Below are positions 1 through 8,058 of a DNA stretch of 64,000 bases, piece after piece. The translations under genes were made by a program, and so were the position numbers. The stretch spans positions 671,299 to 735,298 of the forward strand of contig NZ_BSQG01000001.1 of assembly GCF_030268225.1 (NCBI RefSeq). The letters run 5' to 3'. How positions within the stretch are numbered: position 1 is the first letter of the stretch; every line of letters starts with the position of its first letter. The notes beneath the pieces are model-generated. The model did not search any database. It worked only from the letters and a program-made list of their open reading frames with translations, and was not told the origin of the DNA. The DNA comes from Nocardiopsis ansamitocini. GTDB taxonomy: Bacteria; Actinomycetota; Actinomycetes; Streptosporangiales; Streptosporangiaceae.

Positions 1-1
1 G

Positions 2-304
2 ACCGACGGCCAGGTGATCGGTGGGCTGTCCCTGCGGTTGCTGCCTCCGTTCGAGGAGGACTTCGAGCTCAACTGGCAGCTGCGCCCCGACGCATGGGGC
101 CAGGGCTACGCCACCGAGGCGAGCCGCGCACTCATCAGCTGGGCGTTCAGCCAGGGCCTGGAGGAGCTGTTCGCGGTGGCCCGGCCGAGTAACCAGCGCG
201 CGATCCAGACCGCACGCCGGCTGGGAATGGAGTGGGTCGGCGAGACCGACAAGTACTACGAACTGCGCTTGCAGGCGTTCCGTCTCCGCCCGGGCGACAT
301 GTGA
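2..304 (+). CDS. GNAT family N-acetyltransferase, 5' end missing
   Basis: The frame is open from the window edge, so the N-terminus lies outside. The visible 100 residues carry the acetyl-CoA binding region of the GNAT fold: LRPDAWGQGYATEA matches the Q/R-x-x-G-x-G/A loop. The following helix and the segment RPSNQRAIQTARRLGM match the RimJ/RimL-like branch (N-P/Q-x-S-x-x-x-x-x-x-x-G). Such enzymes move an acetyl group from acetyl-CoA to an amine, often a protein N-terminus. The substrate cannot be told from this part. Confidence 0.8.
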   Translation, partial: TDGQVIGGLSLRLLPPFEEDFELNWQLRPDAWGQGYATEASRALISWAFSQGLEELFAVARPSNQRAIQTARRLGMEWVGETDKYYELRLQAFRLRPGDM

Positions 305-437
305 CCTGACCGCACCCGGTCGGCTTCCTGCCGTGTGCCCCTACGCTCGGGCACCGGTACTCGGGACCCGGTTCTTCAGTTGATCCGTCGGCGCGAATCC
401 CCCGCGCCGACGGATCAACTGCGAGCAATCGCGCGGG

Positions 438-734
438 CTAGTCGGCCGTGGTGCCGTAGAGGACGTCGGCATACTCCCGATGCCGGGCGATCCATCCCTG
501 GTAGAACGGGCACACCGGGAGCACCGGCAGCCCTTCCGCGCGGGCCGCGTCCAGCGAGGCCCGGACCAGCGCGCTGCCTACCCCCTTGCCCTCGAAGGCC
601 GGATCCACCTCGGTATGGGTGAAGGTGATCAGTTCGGCGGTGCGGATGTAGTCGGCGAAACCGGCGAGCGCACCGTCCTGGTGCGCCTCGAACCGCTTGC
701 TCTCGGGCACATCGACTACGGTCAGTTCACTCAT
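438..734 (-). CDS. Small GNAT acetyltransferase (YjdJ type)
   Basis: A 98-residue protein of the short GNAT class. The acetyl-CoA loop is visible as DPAFEGKGVGSALV near residues 44-57, and WIARHREY is near the C-terminus, as in the YjdJ subgroup. The ATG start is preceded by GAGCG on the minus strand. It is divergent from the siderophore-interacting protein, with an iron box in between, so iron could affect both genes. The substrate is unknown. Confidence 0.85.
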   Translation of the reverse strand: MSELTVVDVPESKRFEAHQDGALAGFADYIRTAELITFTHTEVDPAFEGKGVGSALVRASLDAARAEGLPVLPVCPFYQGWIARHREYADVLYGTTAD

Positions 735-870
735 CGAACGCTCCTGGTCAAAAGTGCGGGCCTCTCGGTCGAGAGCTCCCGTGGGCGGGGCGTCTCGCCC
801 TTTTCATCTTCTACCCATCACAGGGCCTCGGGCGGAACGGTCCTCCCCGCCGAGCAGGCGAAGCACAAAT

Positions 871-887
871 CAGGTTAGGCTTACCTG
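871..887. promoter_or_regulatory. Iron box (IdeR/DmdR-type operator)
   Basis: The sequence CAGGTTAGGCTTACCTG is a near-palindrome very close to the actinobacterial iron-box consensus (TTAGGTTAGGCTAACCTAA). It lies about 70 bp upstream of the siderophore-interacting protein start. In the known systems, iron-loaded IdeR/DmdR binds here and represses iron-uptake genes. Confidence 0.8.
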
Positions 888-957
888 AAATTGTGGTGCG
901 TTCTCGCGTTCCGCGATCCCTGTTCTCCGCCGCGATCTCCACCAGGGAGTTGGTCTC

Positions 958-1737
958 GTGCCTGCACGCCCCAGTGCCCGCGCCGCGCTCGTCGAAGTGT
1001 CGGCTGTCCGCCGGGTCAGCCCCCAGATGGCCCGTGTCACCTTCACCGGCCCCGGCGTCACCGGGCTTCCCGCACGCGGCTACGACCACTGGTTCCGGTT
1101 TTTCCTGCCCCTCAACGACCAGCAGGACCCGGTACTCCCGGCCACCGAGGACTGGTGGAACGAGTGGAAGGCGATGCCGGAGAACGTGCGTCCGGTGATT
1201 CGCAACTACACCGTCCGGCAGCACCGGCCCCGGGCCGGTGAGATCGACGTGGACTTCGTCCTGCACGGCGACACCGGACCTGCGACGCGCTGGGCGAGCC
1301 GGGCGCAACCGGGCGACCGTGCCGGCCTGCTGGAACAAGGGATCATGTTCGATCGCGCCGCGCACCCCGGCCGACCACTCATCGCCGGTGACGAGACAGC
1401 GCTGCCCGCGATCGCCGGAATCATGGCGAGCCTGGAACACGACGACCGGGCCGAGGTCTACATCGAGGTTGCCGACGCCGCCGAGGAGCAGGAACTGGCA
1501 GCGCCGCCGGGCGTACGAGTCCACTGGATCCACCGGTCCGAAGGACCCGAGAACGGTGTGCTGGACGCCATCCGCCGCGCCGAACTCCCCGCCGACCTCG
1601 GGCATACCTGGCTCGCGGGCGAGTCCTCCGTCGTGACCTCGGTCCGTCGCCACCTGGTCAACGACCGGGGCGTCGCCAAGAAGGACATCTCCTTCTGCGG
1701 CTACTGGCGCCGCGACAAGAGCGTGGACGAGGCGTAG
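958..1737 (+). CDS. Siderophore-interacting protein (ferric-siderophore reductase)
   Basis: A 259-residue protein of the SIP/ViuB family, cytoplasmic flavin-dependent reductases that release iron from imported ferric siderophores. Visible features are the N-terminal FAD-binding barrel with RNYTVR (about residues 82-87), the HGDTGPATRWA segment typical of SIPs, and a C-terminal NAD(P)H-binding domain with AGDETALPAIAGI and WLAGESS. The GTG start at 958 has CAGGGAG upstream. An iron box precedes it, so expression is probably induced by iron starvation. No siderophore biosynthesis or transporter gene is next to it. Confidence 0.93.
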   Translation: MPARPSARAALVEVSAVRRVSPQMARVTFTGPGVTGLPARGYDHWFRFFLPLNDQQDPVLPATEDWWNEWKAMPENVRPVIRNYTVRQHRPRAGEIDVDFVLHGDTGPATRWASRAQPGDRAGLLEQGIMFDRAAHPGRPLIAGDETALPAIAGIMASLEHDDRAEVYIEVADAAEEQELAAPPGVRVHWIHRSEGPENGVLDAIRRAELPADLGHTWLAGESSVVTSVRRHLVNDRGVAKKDISFCGYWRRDKSVDEA

Positions 1738-1784
1738 CACCGTACCTTGGGCCCGGGGCGCACCGCGCACCACCGGGCCCTCGG

Positions 1785-2780
1785 CTACCCCAGCCTGCGG
1801 GTGAACTCCGCCTCGGAGACGACCTCGATGCGCTGCCCCTTGGCCGCGTACGCCTCGGCCTGACGATGCTTGGCCGTCTTGGCCCCATCGACCGCGCCGG
1901 TCACCAGCACGTTGGTCTTCTTGGTGACGTTCTTGGCGGGGACACCGCCGGCTGCCGCGATGCGCTTCCACGCCTCGATCTTGGACATCCCCGCCAGGTC
2001 ACCGCTGACACACACGACCCGACCGAACAGCGCCCCTGCCGGGTCGGCGTTCGGGTCGGGTTCGGGCAGCGGCTCTCTGGCGATGTCCTGCCACTGCTGG
2101 TAACGGGCGCTCATGGGCGGTCGGGCACGTGACGGCTCGGCGTCCCAGAGCGTCGGCGCCGGTTCCTGGACGGGCGCGGGCAGCGGAGCCGGGTCGACCC
2201 GGGCTGCGAGCCCGCTCGTGCGCAGCAGCGGGCGGCGGGTTTTCAGGCACAGGTCGAAGAGCGTGTGCACGCCGTGCACACGCAGTGCGGCGATCATGAT
2301 GTGGGCCGCTGCCTCGGCATCGGCATCGGCTGCGTGGTGGCGCAGCAGGTCGTGGCCGATCTCGGCGCAGACCGTCGGCAATTTGTGGTTGTCCAGCGCA
2401 GGCCAGGTGCGCCGTGCGGTATACAGCGAACACGCGTAATCGGTGGCCTCCCAGGCCAGGCCCGTGTGCGCGCAGGCCGCGTGGATCACGCCCATGTCGA
2501 AGGCGGCGTTGTGCGCGACGAGGGGGCCGCCGTCGGCGAAGTCCACAATGGCCCGAAACGCCTCGGGCCACTCGGGGGCGTCGGCCACCTGCTCGGGCCC
2601 GATCCCGTGGAAGTCGATGTTGAAGCGCGCGAACCGTCCCGCTTGCGGAGGGGGCTTGATCAGGGTGGTGTAGCGCTCCGCGATACGCCCTTCCTCGACC
2701 CGGACCAACCCCACCGAGCAGACACTGCCCCGGTCGTGATTGGCCGTCTCGAAGTCGATCGCGGTCCAGCGGTCGCCCAT
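1785..2780 (-). CDS. DnaQ-like 3'-5' exonuclease with C-terminal BRCT domain
   Basis: 331 residues. The N-terminal DEDDh exonuclease domain shows AIDFETAN (Exo I, near residue 7), VAHNAAFDMG (Exo II) and HHAADADAEA (Exo III with H and D). A proline-rich linker follows, then a BRCT domain from about residue 245 (GRVVCVSGDLAGMSK, VTKKTNVLVTGAV). This order occurs in actinobacterial proteins related to the DNA polymerase III epsilon subunit. A role in repair or proofreading is inferred. It has no evident operon partner. Confidence 0.88.
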   Translation of the reverse strand: MGDRWTAIDFETANHDRGSVCSVGLVRVEEGRIAERYTTLIKPPPQAGRFARFNIDFHGIGPEQVADAPEWPEAFRAIVDFADGGPLVAHNAAFDMGVIHAACAHTGLAWEATDYACSLYTARRTWPALDNHKLPTVCAEIGHDLLRHHAADADAEAAAHIMIAALRVHGVHTLFDLCLKTRRPLLRTSGLAARVDPAPLPAPVQEPAPTLWDAEPSRARPPMSARYQQWQDIAREPLPEPDPNADPAGALFGRVVCVSGDLAGMSKIEAWKRIAAAGGVPAKNVTKKTNVLVTGAVDGAKTAKHRQAEAYAAKGQRIEVVSEAEFTRRLG

Positions 2781-2822
2781 GGCCGTCCCCGTCTTTCGTT
2801 GATGTGCACCACCGCGCGACCA

Positions 2823-3170
2823 CTATGGCGCACCGACGCGGAATGCGGCGGGCGAACCGGAGAAATCGGGCAGTGGGTCCGGTGTCCGGTGGGCTCGCAC
2901 ATCGGCGGCGAAGGCCCACCGGGGAAGAGGTTCCACCTGCTGCACCCGGCTCCGGGGCAGGCCGGTGTCCGGGACCCGGATGCCGAGAATACCGCCGACG
3001 AGGGCGCACGTGGTGTCGACGTCTCCCCCACTGCGACTGCGCCCCCACGGTCCCGAAGCGAAATCACGCAGGTGGCGGGCTGCTCCCCACGACGCGAAGA
3101 AGGCAACGGTGCCGGGGCACTCGCCCGACGGCCGTTATCCAACCGCAGCACTGCGGCCCTCAGTTCGGTG
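2823..3170 (-). pseudogene. Remnant of an ADP-ribosylglycohydrolase (C-terminal part)
   Basis: No intact gene lies between 2781 and 3392. On the minus strand a frame ending at 2823 reads FFASWGAARHLRDF, then GGDVDTTCALVGGILG, then VEPLPRWAFAADV. This is the C-terminal metal-binding signature (GGDxDT) of DraG-like ADP-ribosylglycohydrolases. Upstream in this frame there is a stop, while another frame carries LDNGRRASAP, which resembles the family segment just before it. The remnant is therefore both frameshifted and 5'-truncated. The motif is read directly; loss of function is inferred. Confidence 0.65.
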
Positions 3171-3323
3171 ATGGTCCGCGTGCAGGGCACAGGCGGATAC
3201 CGGAATGTCAACCGTTGACTTTGCGCGGCTGTTTGATTACGTTCCGGTTGCGTTTGGAAACCTCTTCACCAATCGCCCCCTCCCCTGTCCCATCGCGCGG
3301 GGAGGGCCGGCGCCCAGCGCGCC

Positions 3324-3337
3324 TGGGAACGCTCCCA
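3324..3337. promoter_or_regulatory. CelR-type operator
   Basis: TGGGAACGCTCCCA is a 14-bp inverted repeat one base from TGGGAGCGCTCCCA, the site reported for the LacI-family regulator CelR of Thermobifida. It lies 56 bp before the endoglucanase start. CelR is released by cellobiose, so the gene is probably induced by cellulose breakdown products. Confidence 0.8.
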
Positions 3338-3392
3338 GGTCGAGGCCGCCCGCTCCAGCGCCTGACCCGACCACCCCCCACGGAGGCATCCA

Positions 3393-4796
3393 GTGGCGCA
3401 GTCCCCCAATACGTTTCCCCTCCGCTCCAGAACCACGGCCCTGGTGGCCGCAGCACTCGCCGGGCTCCTCGTCCTGGCCGGCATAATGATCTCCCCAGGT
3501 ACCGCGCACGCGGCCAGCGTCACCGCAACGGTGGCCAAGGACTCCACCTGGGACAGCGGCTACACCGCGTCCGTCACCGTCAAAAACGCCACCGGCAGCA
3601 CGGTCAACGGCTGGAAGGTCGAGCTGACCCTGCCCGCGGGCTCCAGCGTCGGCAGTCACTGGAACGCCGAACGCTCCGCCAACGGCGCCAAGCAGACCTT
3701 CACCAACGTCGGCTGGAACGCCGCCCTGGCCCCCGGGGCGAGCACCAGTTTCGGCTTCACCGTCAACGGCACCGGTGAACCGACCGCGTGCACGGTCAAC
3801 GGATCCGCCTGCTCCGGCGGCGATCTTGGCCCCGGTCCGGATCCGACCGTTCCGCCCACCAACCCCAACGCCTCCCCCGTCCAGGAGCACGGCAAGGTCT
3901 ACGTCTGCGGCGTGAACCTGTGCGACGAGGACGGCAGACCGGTCCAGCTGCGCGGCATGAGCACGCACGGCATCCAGTGGTTCGACCACTGCCTCACCGG
4001 CGGCTCCCTCAGCGCCCTCGCCGACGACTGGAAGGCCGACATCGTCCGGCTGTCGATGTACATCCAGGAGGGCGGCTACGAGACCAACCCGCGTAGGTTC
4101 ACCGACCGGATGCACGACCTGATCGAGGAGTCCACGGCGCGCGGCATGTACGTCATCGTCGACTGGCACATGCTGAGCCCCGGCGACCCCAACCACAACA
4201 CCGAGCGCGCCAAGACCTTCTTCGCCGAGATCGCGGAACGGCACGCCGACAAGGACAACGTGATCTACGAGATCGCCAACGAGCCCAACGGCGTCTCCTG
4301 GAACTCCATCAAGAGCTACTCCGAGCAGGTCATCCCGGTCATCCGGGCCGAGGACCCCGACTCCGTCATCCTGGTGGGCACCCGCGCCTGGTCCTCGCTG
4401 GGCGTCTCCGAAGGTTCGTCGCACACCGAGATCACCGCCAACCCGGTGAACGCCGACAACATCATGTACACCTTCCACTTCTACGCGGCCTCGCACGGCA
4501 ACAGCTACCTGAGCGAACTGGAGCGCGCCTCCAACGTCCTGCCGATCTTCGTGACCGAGTTCGGCACCCAGGACTACTCGGGAGAGGGCGCCAACGACTT
4601 CGTCGCGGCCAAGCGCTACCTGGACCTGCTGGAACGACAGAAGATCAGCTGGGTCAACTGGAACTTCTCCGACGACCACCGTTCTGGCGCGGTGTTCACC
4701 GAAGGCACCTGCACGGCGGGCGGGCCCTGGGCCGGGACCTCCCGGCTGAAGGAGTCCGGCGTGTGGATCCGCGACCAGATCCGAGCCGGGGCGTAA
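3393..4796 (+). CDS. cel5A: Secreted endo-1,4-beta-glucanase, CBM2-GH5
   Basis: 467 residues. A signal peptide (about 1-40, hydrophobic core then AHA) is followed by a family 2 cellulose-binding module (about 41-140, with conserved Trp/Asn pattern and paired Cys), a Pro/Gly linker and a GH5 catalytic domain (about 165-467). The acid/base Glu is in IANEPNG (about residue 297) and the nucleophile Glu in VTEFGT (about 389). QLRGMSTHGIQWF matches the Thermobifida fusca endoglucanase E5 as remembered. It cleaves cellulose outside the cell. A CelR-type site upstream predicts cellobiose induction. A mannanase gene lies convergent with it. Confidence 0.95.
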   Translation: MAQSPNTFPLRSRTTALVAAALAGLLVLAGIMISPGTAHAASVTATVAKDSTWDSGYTASVTVKNATGSTVNGWKVELTLPAGSSVGSHWNAERSANGAKQTFTNVGWNAALAPGASTSFGFTVNGTGEPTACTVNGSACSGGDLGPGPDPTVPPTNPNASPVQEHGKVYVCGVNLCDEDGRPVQLRGMSTHGIQWFDHCLTGGSLSALADDWKADIVRLSMYIQEGGYETNPRRFTDRMHDLIEESTARGMYVIVDWHMLSPGDPNHNTERAKTFFAEIAERHADKDNVIYEIANEPNGVSWNSIKSYSEQVIPVIRAEDPDSVILVGTRAWSSLGVSEGSSHTEITANPVNADNIMYTFHFYAASHGNSYLSELERASNVLPIFVTEFGTQDYSGEGANDFVAAKRYLDLLERQKISWVNWNFSDDHRSGAVFTEGTCTAGGPWAGTSRLKESGVWIRDQIRAGA

Positions 4797-4825
4797 CCCC
4801 CTGACCACCGGCTTGGTCCCATGAA

Positions 4826-4867
4826 GGCGGGGCGGGTGCGAACCGATCGGTTCGCACCCGCCCCGCC
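4826..4867. terminator. Perfect 42-bp palindrome, bidirectional terminator
   Basis: The 42 bases are their own reverse complement: arms starting GGCGGGGCGGG meet at a central GATC. It sits between the stop codons of the convergent endoglucanase and mannanase genes. It can form a very stable hairpin from either strand and so probably ends both transcripts. Confidence 0.85.
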
Positions 4868-4882
4868 CCTGTTGGACCGGTG

Positions 4883-6220
4883 TCAGAGCGCGGTACAGGT
4901 CAGCGCGAGGGAGGACGGAGTCGCCCCCGAACCGAGAAACCCGAAGGTCGTGGAACCGCTTGCGGCAAGCGTGCCGTTGTAGGAGGCGTTGGCGGCCGTG
5001 ACAGCGGCCCCGCTGGTGCTGAGCGAGGTGCTCCACGACTGGCTCACGCTCTGCCCGCCGCCGAAGGTCCACTTGACCTGCCAACCGGCGAGCGCAGCTG
5101 CACCGGCGGTCACCGTTACCTGGCCCTGGAAGCCGCCCTGCCACTGTCCGACGGTGGTGTAGACCGCCGTGCAACCGGTGTTGCCGCCGGGGTCGGGAGA
5201 CGGGCCGGGACCGGGACCGGGGTTGCTTCCACCGAATACGGAGGCCTCCTCCGCAGTGGCGTCGATGCCGTTGGAACCGTAGAAGATCCGCTCACCCCAG
5301 GAGGTGAGGTTGTCGGCGTCGAACCCCTCGGTCATATCGAGATAGTCCACCCCGCCGCTGTTTCCGCTCCAGGACCAGCCGATATAGCCCAGGCCGAGCC
5401 GTTCCGCCTCGGCCATGATGGTGTCCTCGTCGGGATTGCCGTCGGAGTGGTCGTGACCGAACTCGCCGACCACCAGGGGAAGGCCCGCGTCCACGAAGTG
5501 CTCCAGGTAGGCGGTGACCGTGGCCGCCTGTGCGTACACGCCGTACATGTGGATGGAGAAGAGGGTGTTACCGGTCGGGTCGGCCGCGTAGACGTCCGGG
5601 GCGTTGTCGCGCATGATGTGCGCCCAGTCCTGGCCCCAGTTGGGTGCGTCCACCACCAGCGTGTGGTCGAAACCCGCGTCCCGCAACCGGGTGATGGCCC
5701 CGGAGGTAGCGGAGGCCCAACCCGCGTTGACGGAGGCGTTGTTGCCGTAGGGCTCGTTGCCGATGTTGATGAGGATGTAGTCCTCCTCACCACTCAGCAC
5801 GCTCTGGATACTGATCCAGTAGTCCACCGCCTCGTCGAGTGTGACGGCCGCGCCGGCCTCCCCGTAGCCGGTGGTGTCGTGGACCTCCAGCATGCAGATG
5901 AGCCGGTTGGCCTTGCAGATGCTGATGACGTTGGCGACGTCGGAGGCGTCGTTACGGGTCCACTGTCCGCCGTTGCTCAGCACGACCCGCACGGTGTTGG
6001 CTCCGTGCGACTTGATCCCGGCGAAGGAGTCGGTTTCCTGGGCGTACCAGGTGTGGGCGTGGCTGACGCCGCGCATGACGAAGTCGTTGCCGTTGGCGTC
6101 GAGGAGACGGCCCTCCTCGACGGTGAAACCGGTCTGGGCGTGAGCGGGTTGGGCGAGCACGAACAGTGAGGCCAACAGGGCGAGTACCGCGGTTGCAGCC
6201 AATGCGAGACGTTTTCTCAT
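4883..6220 (-). CDS. man5A: Secreted beta-mannanase, GH5-CBM2
   Basis: 445 residues from the start chosen at 6220, where MRKRLALAAT begins a clear signal peptide ending PAHA (about residue 28); the open frame upstream looks non-coding. The GH5 domain (about 29-330) has acid/base Glu 156 in NIGNEPYG and nucleophile Glu 253 in VVGEFGHDH. A Gly/Pro linker leads to a C-terminal CBM2 (about 345-445). The GVSHAHTWY segment fits actinobacterial GH5 mannanases. It should hydrolyse mannan backbones of hemicellulose outside the cell. Its leader around 6267-6280 has only half of a CelR-like site (TGGGAAC), so control may differ from that of the cellulase. Confidence 0.92.
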   Translation of the reverse strand: MRKRLALAATAVLALLASLFVLAQPAHAQTGFTVEEGRLLDANGNDFVMRGVSHAHTWYAQETDSFAGIKSHGANTVRVVLSNGGQWTRNDASDVANVISICKANRLICMLEVHDTTGYGEAGAAVTLDEAVDYWISIQSVLSGEEDYILINIGNEPYGNNASVNAGWASATSGAITRLRDAGFDHTLVVDAPNWGQDWAHIMRDNAPDVYAADPTGNTLFSIHMYGVYAQAATVTAYLEHFVDAGLPLVVGEFGHDHSDGNPDEDTIMAEAERLGLGYIGWSWSGNSGGVDYLDMTEGFDADNLTSWGERIFYGSNGIDATAEEASVFGGSNPGPGPGPSPDPGGNTGCTAVYTTVGQWQGGFQGQVTVTAGAAALAGWQVKWTFGGGQSVSQSWSTSLSTSGAAVTAANASYNGTLAASGSTTFGFLGSGATPSSLALTCTAL

Positions 6221-6461
6221 GACCTTCCTCAAAGGAGGCCCCCTCGGGCAAGGGGAATCGGGTGGCTGGGAACGCCCCCCACGCGAGTTCTCCTGAGGCG
6301 CCGACGCCACCATAGGCATAGTGATGAAGGCCACACAACCGGTTAAGTAAAGTTAAGTGTGCACACTCCGCAATCCCTCCGGACACAGCGAAAAACCACA
6401 CTGAACTGCGAAGACATCCTTTGACATCGCAAGAAGGCAGGTCAGGGACGCTCACTGGCGG

Positions 6462-7874
6462 TCAATCGCCGAAGCGCTCCAAGGCACGGATCTTGTTGGT
6501 GGCGTCCAGTGCCGCGATCTTGTACACCTCCGACAGCGTCGGATGGTTGAACACCGCGTCCACCAGGTAGTCCACGGACCCGCCGCAGCCCATCACGGCC
6601 TGGCCGATGTGCACGAGGTCGGTCGCCCCGGTTCCGAACAGGTGGACCCCCAGGAGCCTCCGGTCGACGGTGGACACCAGCAGTTTGAGCATTCCGTGGG
6701 AGTCGCCGGCGATCTGGCCGCGGGCCAGTTCCCGGTACCGGGCCGTGCCCACCTCGTAGGGGACTGCTGCGGAGGTCAGCTCCGCCTCGGTCGCCCCGCA
6801 GTAGGAGATCTCGGGAATGGTGTAGATGCCGATGGGCCGTAGTTCCGCCAGTTCTCTGACCGGTTCGCCGAACGCGTGATAGGCGGCGAGGCGCCCCTGA
6901 TCCATCGAGGTCGCGGCGAGTGCGGGGAAACCGATCACGTCGCCCACCGCGTAGATGTGGTCCACGTCGGTCCGGTAGTGCTCGTCCACCTGGAGCCGGC
7001 CCCGCTCATCAGCGGCGAGTCCGGCGTTCTCCAACCCGAGATCGTCGGTGAGGCCCTGGCGTCCGGCCGAGTACATGACGGCGTCGGCCAGGATGCGCTT
7101 ACCGCTGACCAGCGTGGTCACCGTGGCGCGATCGGAGACTACGACATCCACGACCTTTTCCCCGAACCGGAAGGTCACCGCGAGATCACGCAGGTGGAAC
7201 TTGAGCGACTCCACGATCTCGGGATCGCAGAACTCCAGCATCCGGTCCCTCTGCTCCACCACCGTCACCCGGGTGCCCAACGCAGCGAACACCGAGGCGT
7301 ACTCGATGCCGATGACTCCGGCACCGACGACGACCAGTGAGGAGGGGATTTCCTCCAACTGCAGGATCTCGTCGGAGTCCAGTACCCGGGCCTCGTCGAA
7401 GTCCACCTGGGCCGGACGCGCCGGACGGCTGCCGGTGGCGACCACGACGGCACCCGCGCTCACCCGGGCCTGCTCGCTCTGGCCGCTGCCTTTCACCGCA
7501 ATGACGTGCGGCTCGACGAAGCGGGCGGTGCCCGCGATCAACGTGACGTGGTTGCGTTGCAGCTGAGCGCGTACGACCTGGACCTCGCGGTCGATCACGT
7601 GCCGGGTCCGGGACAGCAGGTCCGCGACCGTGATCTCCTGCTTGACCCGGTAACTGGCGCCGTACAGCTCGCGCTGGCTCATCCCGGTGAGGTAGAGGAC
7701 GGCCTCTCGCAGCGTCTTGGAGGGGATCGTCCCGGTATGCAGGCAGGATCCGCCCACCATCTCCAGGCGGTCGACGATGGCGACGCGCTTGCCGAGTTTG
7801 GCGGCGGCTATCGCAGCCTTCTGCCCGCCGGGGCCGCTGCCGATCACCACGAGGTCGTAGTCGTAGTCGCTCAC
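6462..7874 (-). CDS. sthA: Soluble (Si-specific) NAD(P) transhydrogenase
   Basis: 470 residues from a GTG at 7874. It is a flavoprotein disulfide reductase-fold enzyme with N-terminal FAD motif [12 protein letters not shown] and second nucleotide motif [13 protein letters not shown] third FAD contact is [14 protein letters not shown], followed by a dimerisation domain. The redox-active site reads [16 protein letters not shown] with only one Cys, as in SthA and unlike lipoamide dehydrogenases, which have two. SthA moves hydride between NADPH and NAD+ in the cytosol. The gene is transcribed alone. A distant lipoamide dehydrogenase-like role is less likely because of the missing Cys. Confidence 0.88.
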   Translation of the reverse strand: MSDYDYDLVVIGSGPGGQKAAIAAAKLGKRVAIVDRLEMVGGSCLHTGTIPSKTLREAVLYLTGMSQRELYGASYRVKQEITVADLLSRTRHVIDREVQVVRAQLQRNHVTLIAGTARFVEPHVIAVKGSGQSEQARVSAGAVVVATGSRPARPAQVDFDEARVLDSDEILQLEEIPSSLVVVGAGVIGIEYASVFAALGTRVTVVEQRDRMLEFCDPEIVESLKFHLRDLAVTFRFGEKVVDVVVSDRATVTTLVSGKRILADAVMYSAGRQGLTDDLGLENAGLAADERGRLQVDEHYRTDVDHIYAVGDVIGFPALAATSMDQGRLAAYHAFGEPVRELAELRPIGIYTIPEISYCGATEAELTSAAVPYEVGTARYRELARGQIAGDSHGMLKLLVSTVDRRLLGVHLFGTGATDLVHIGQAVMGCGGSVDYLVDAVFNHPTLSEVYKIAALDATNKIRALERFGD

Positions 7875-8058
7875 GTATCCCAGAGTGGGTGCCGCACACA
7901 CTGCGGCACAAGAGATCCGGCTCACCGTTACCCGATGGTGGTGCGGTCTACGGGACCGCGGGGCGCCCGATTGTCACAGCACTGTTCTAAATTGTGGGGC
8001 ATTGGATGGGACCGCACGCCGACCGGGCTGCGCGTCACCTGCGGTGAAGGGCGGATTC

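Noticed and set aside
3237-5174. Long minus-strand open frame opposite the endoglucanase
   Set aside because: Valine/glycine/aspartate-rich composition without domains, and the plus strand holds a clear CBM2-GH5 gene. It is a high-GC antisense artefact.
6267-6280. Full CelR site before the mannanase
   Set aside because: Only the left half (TGGGAAC) fits; the right half is GCCCCCC instead of GCTCCCA, so I did not list it as an operator.
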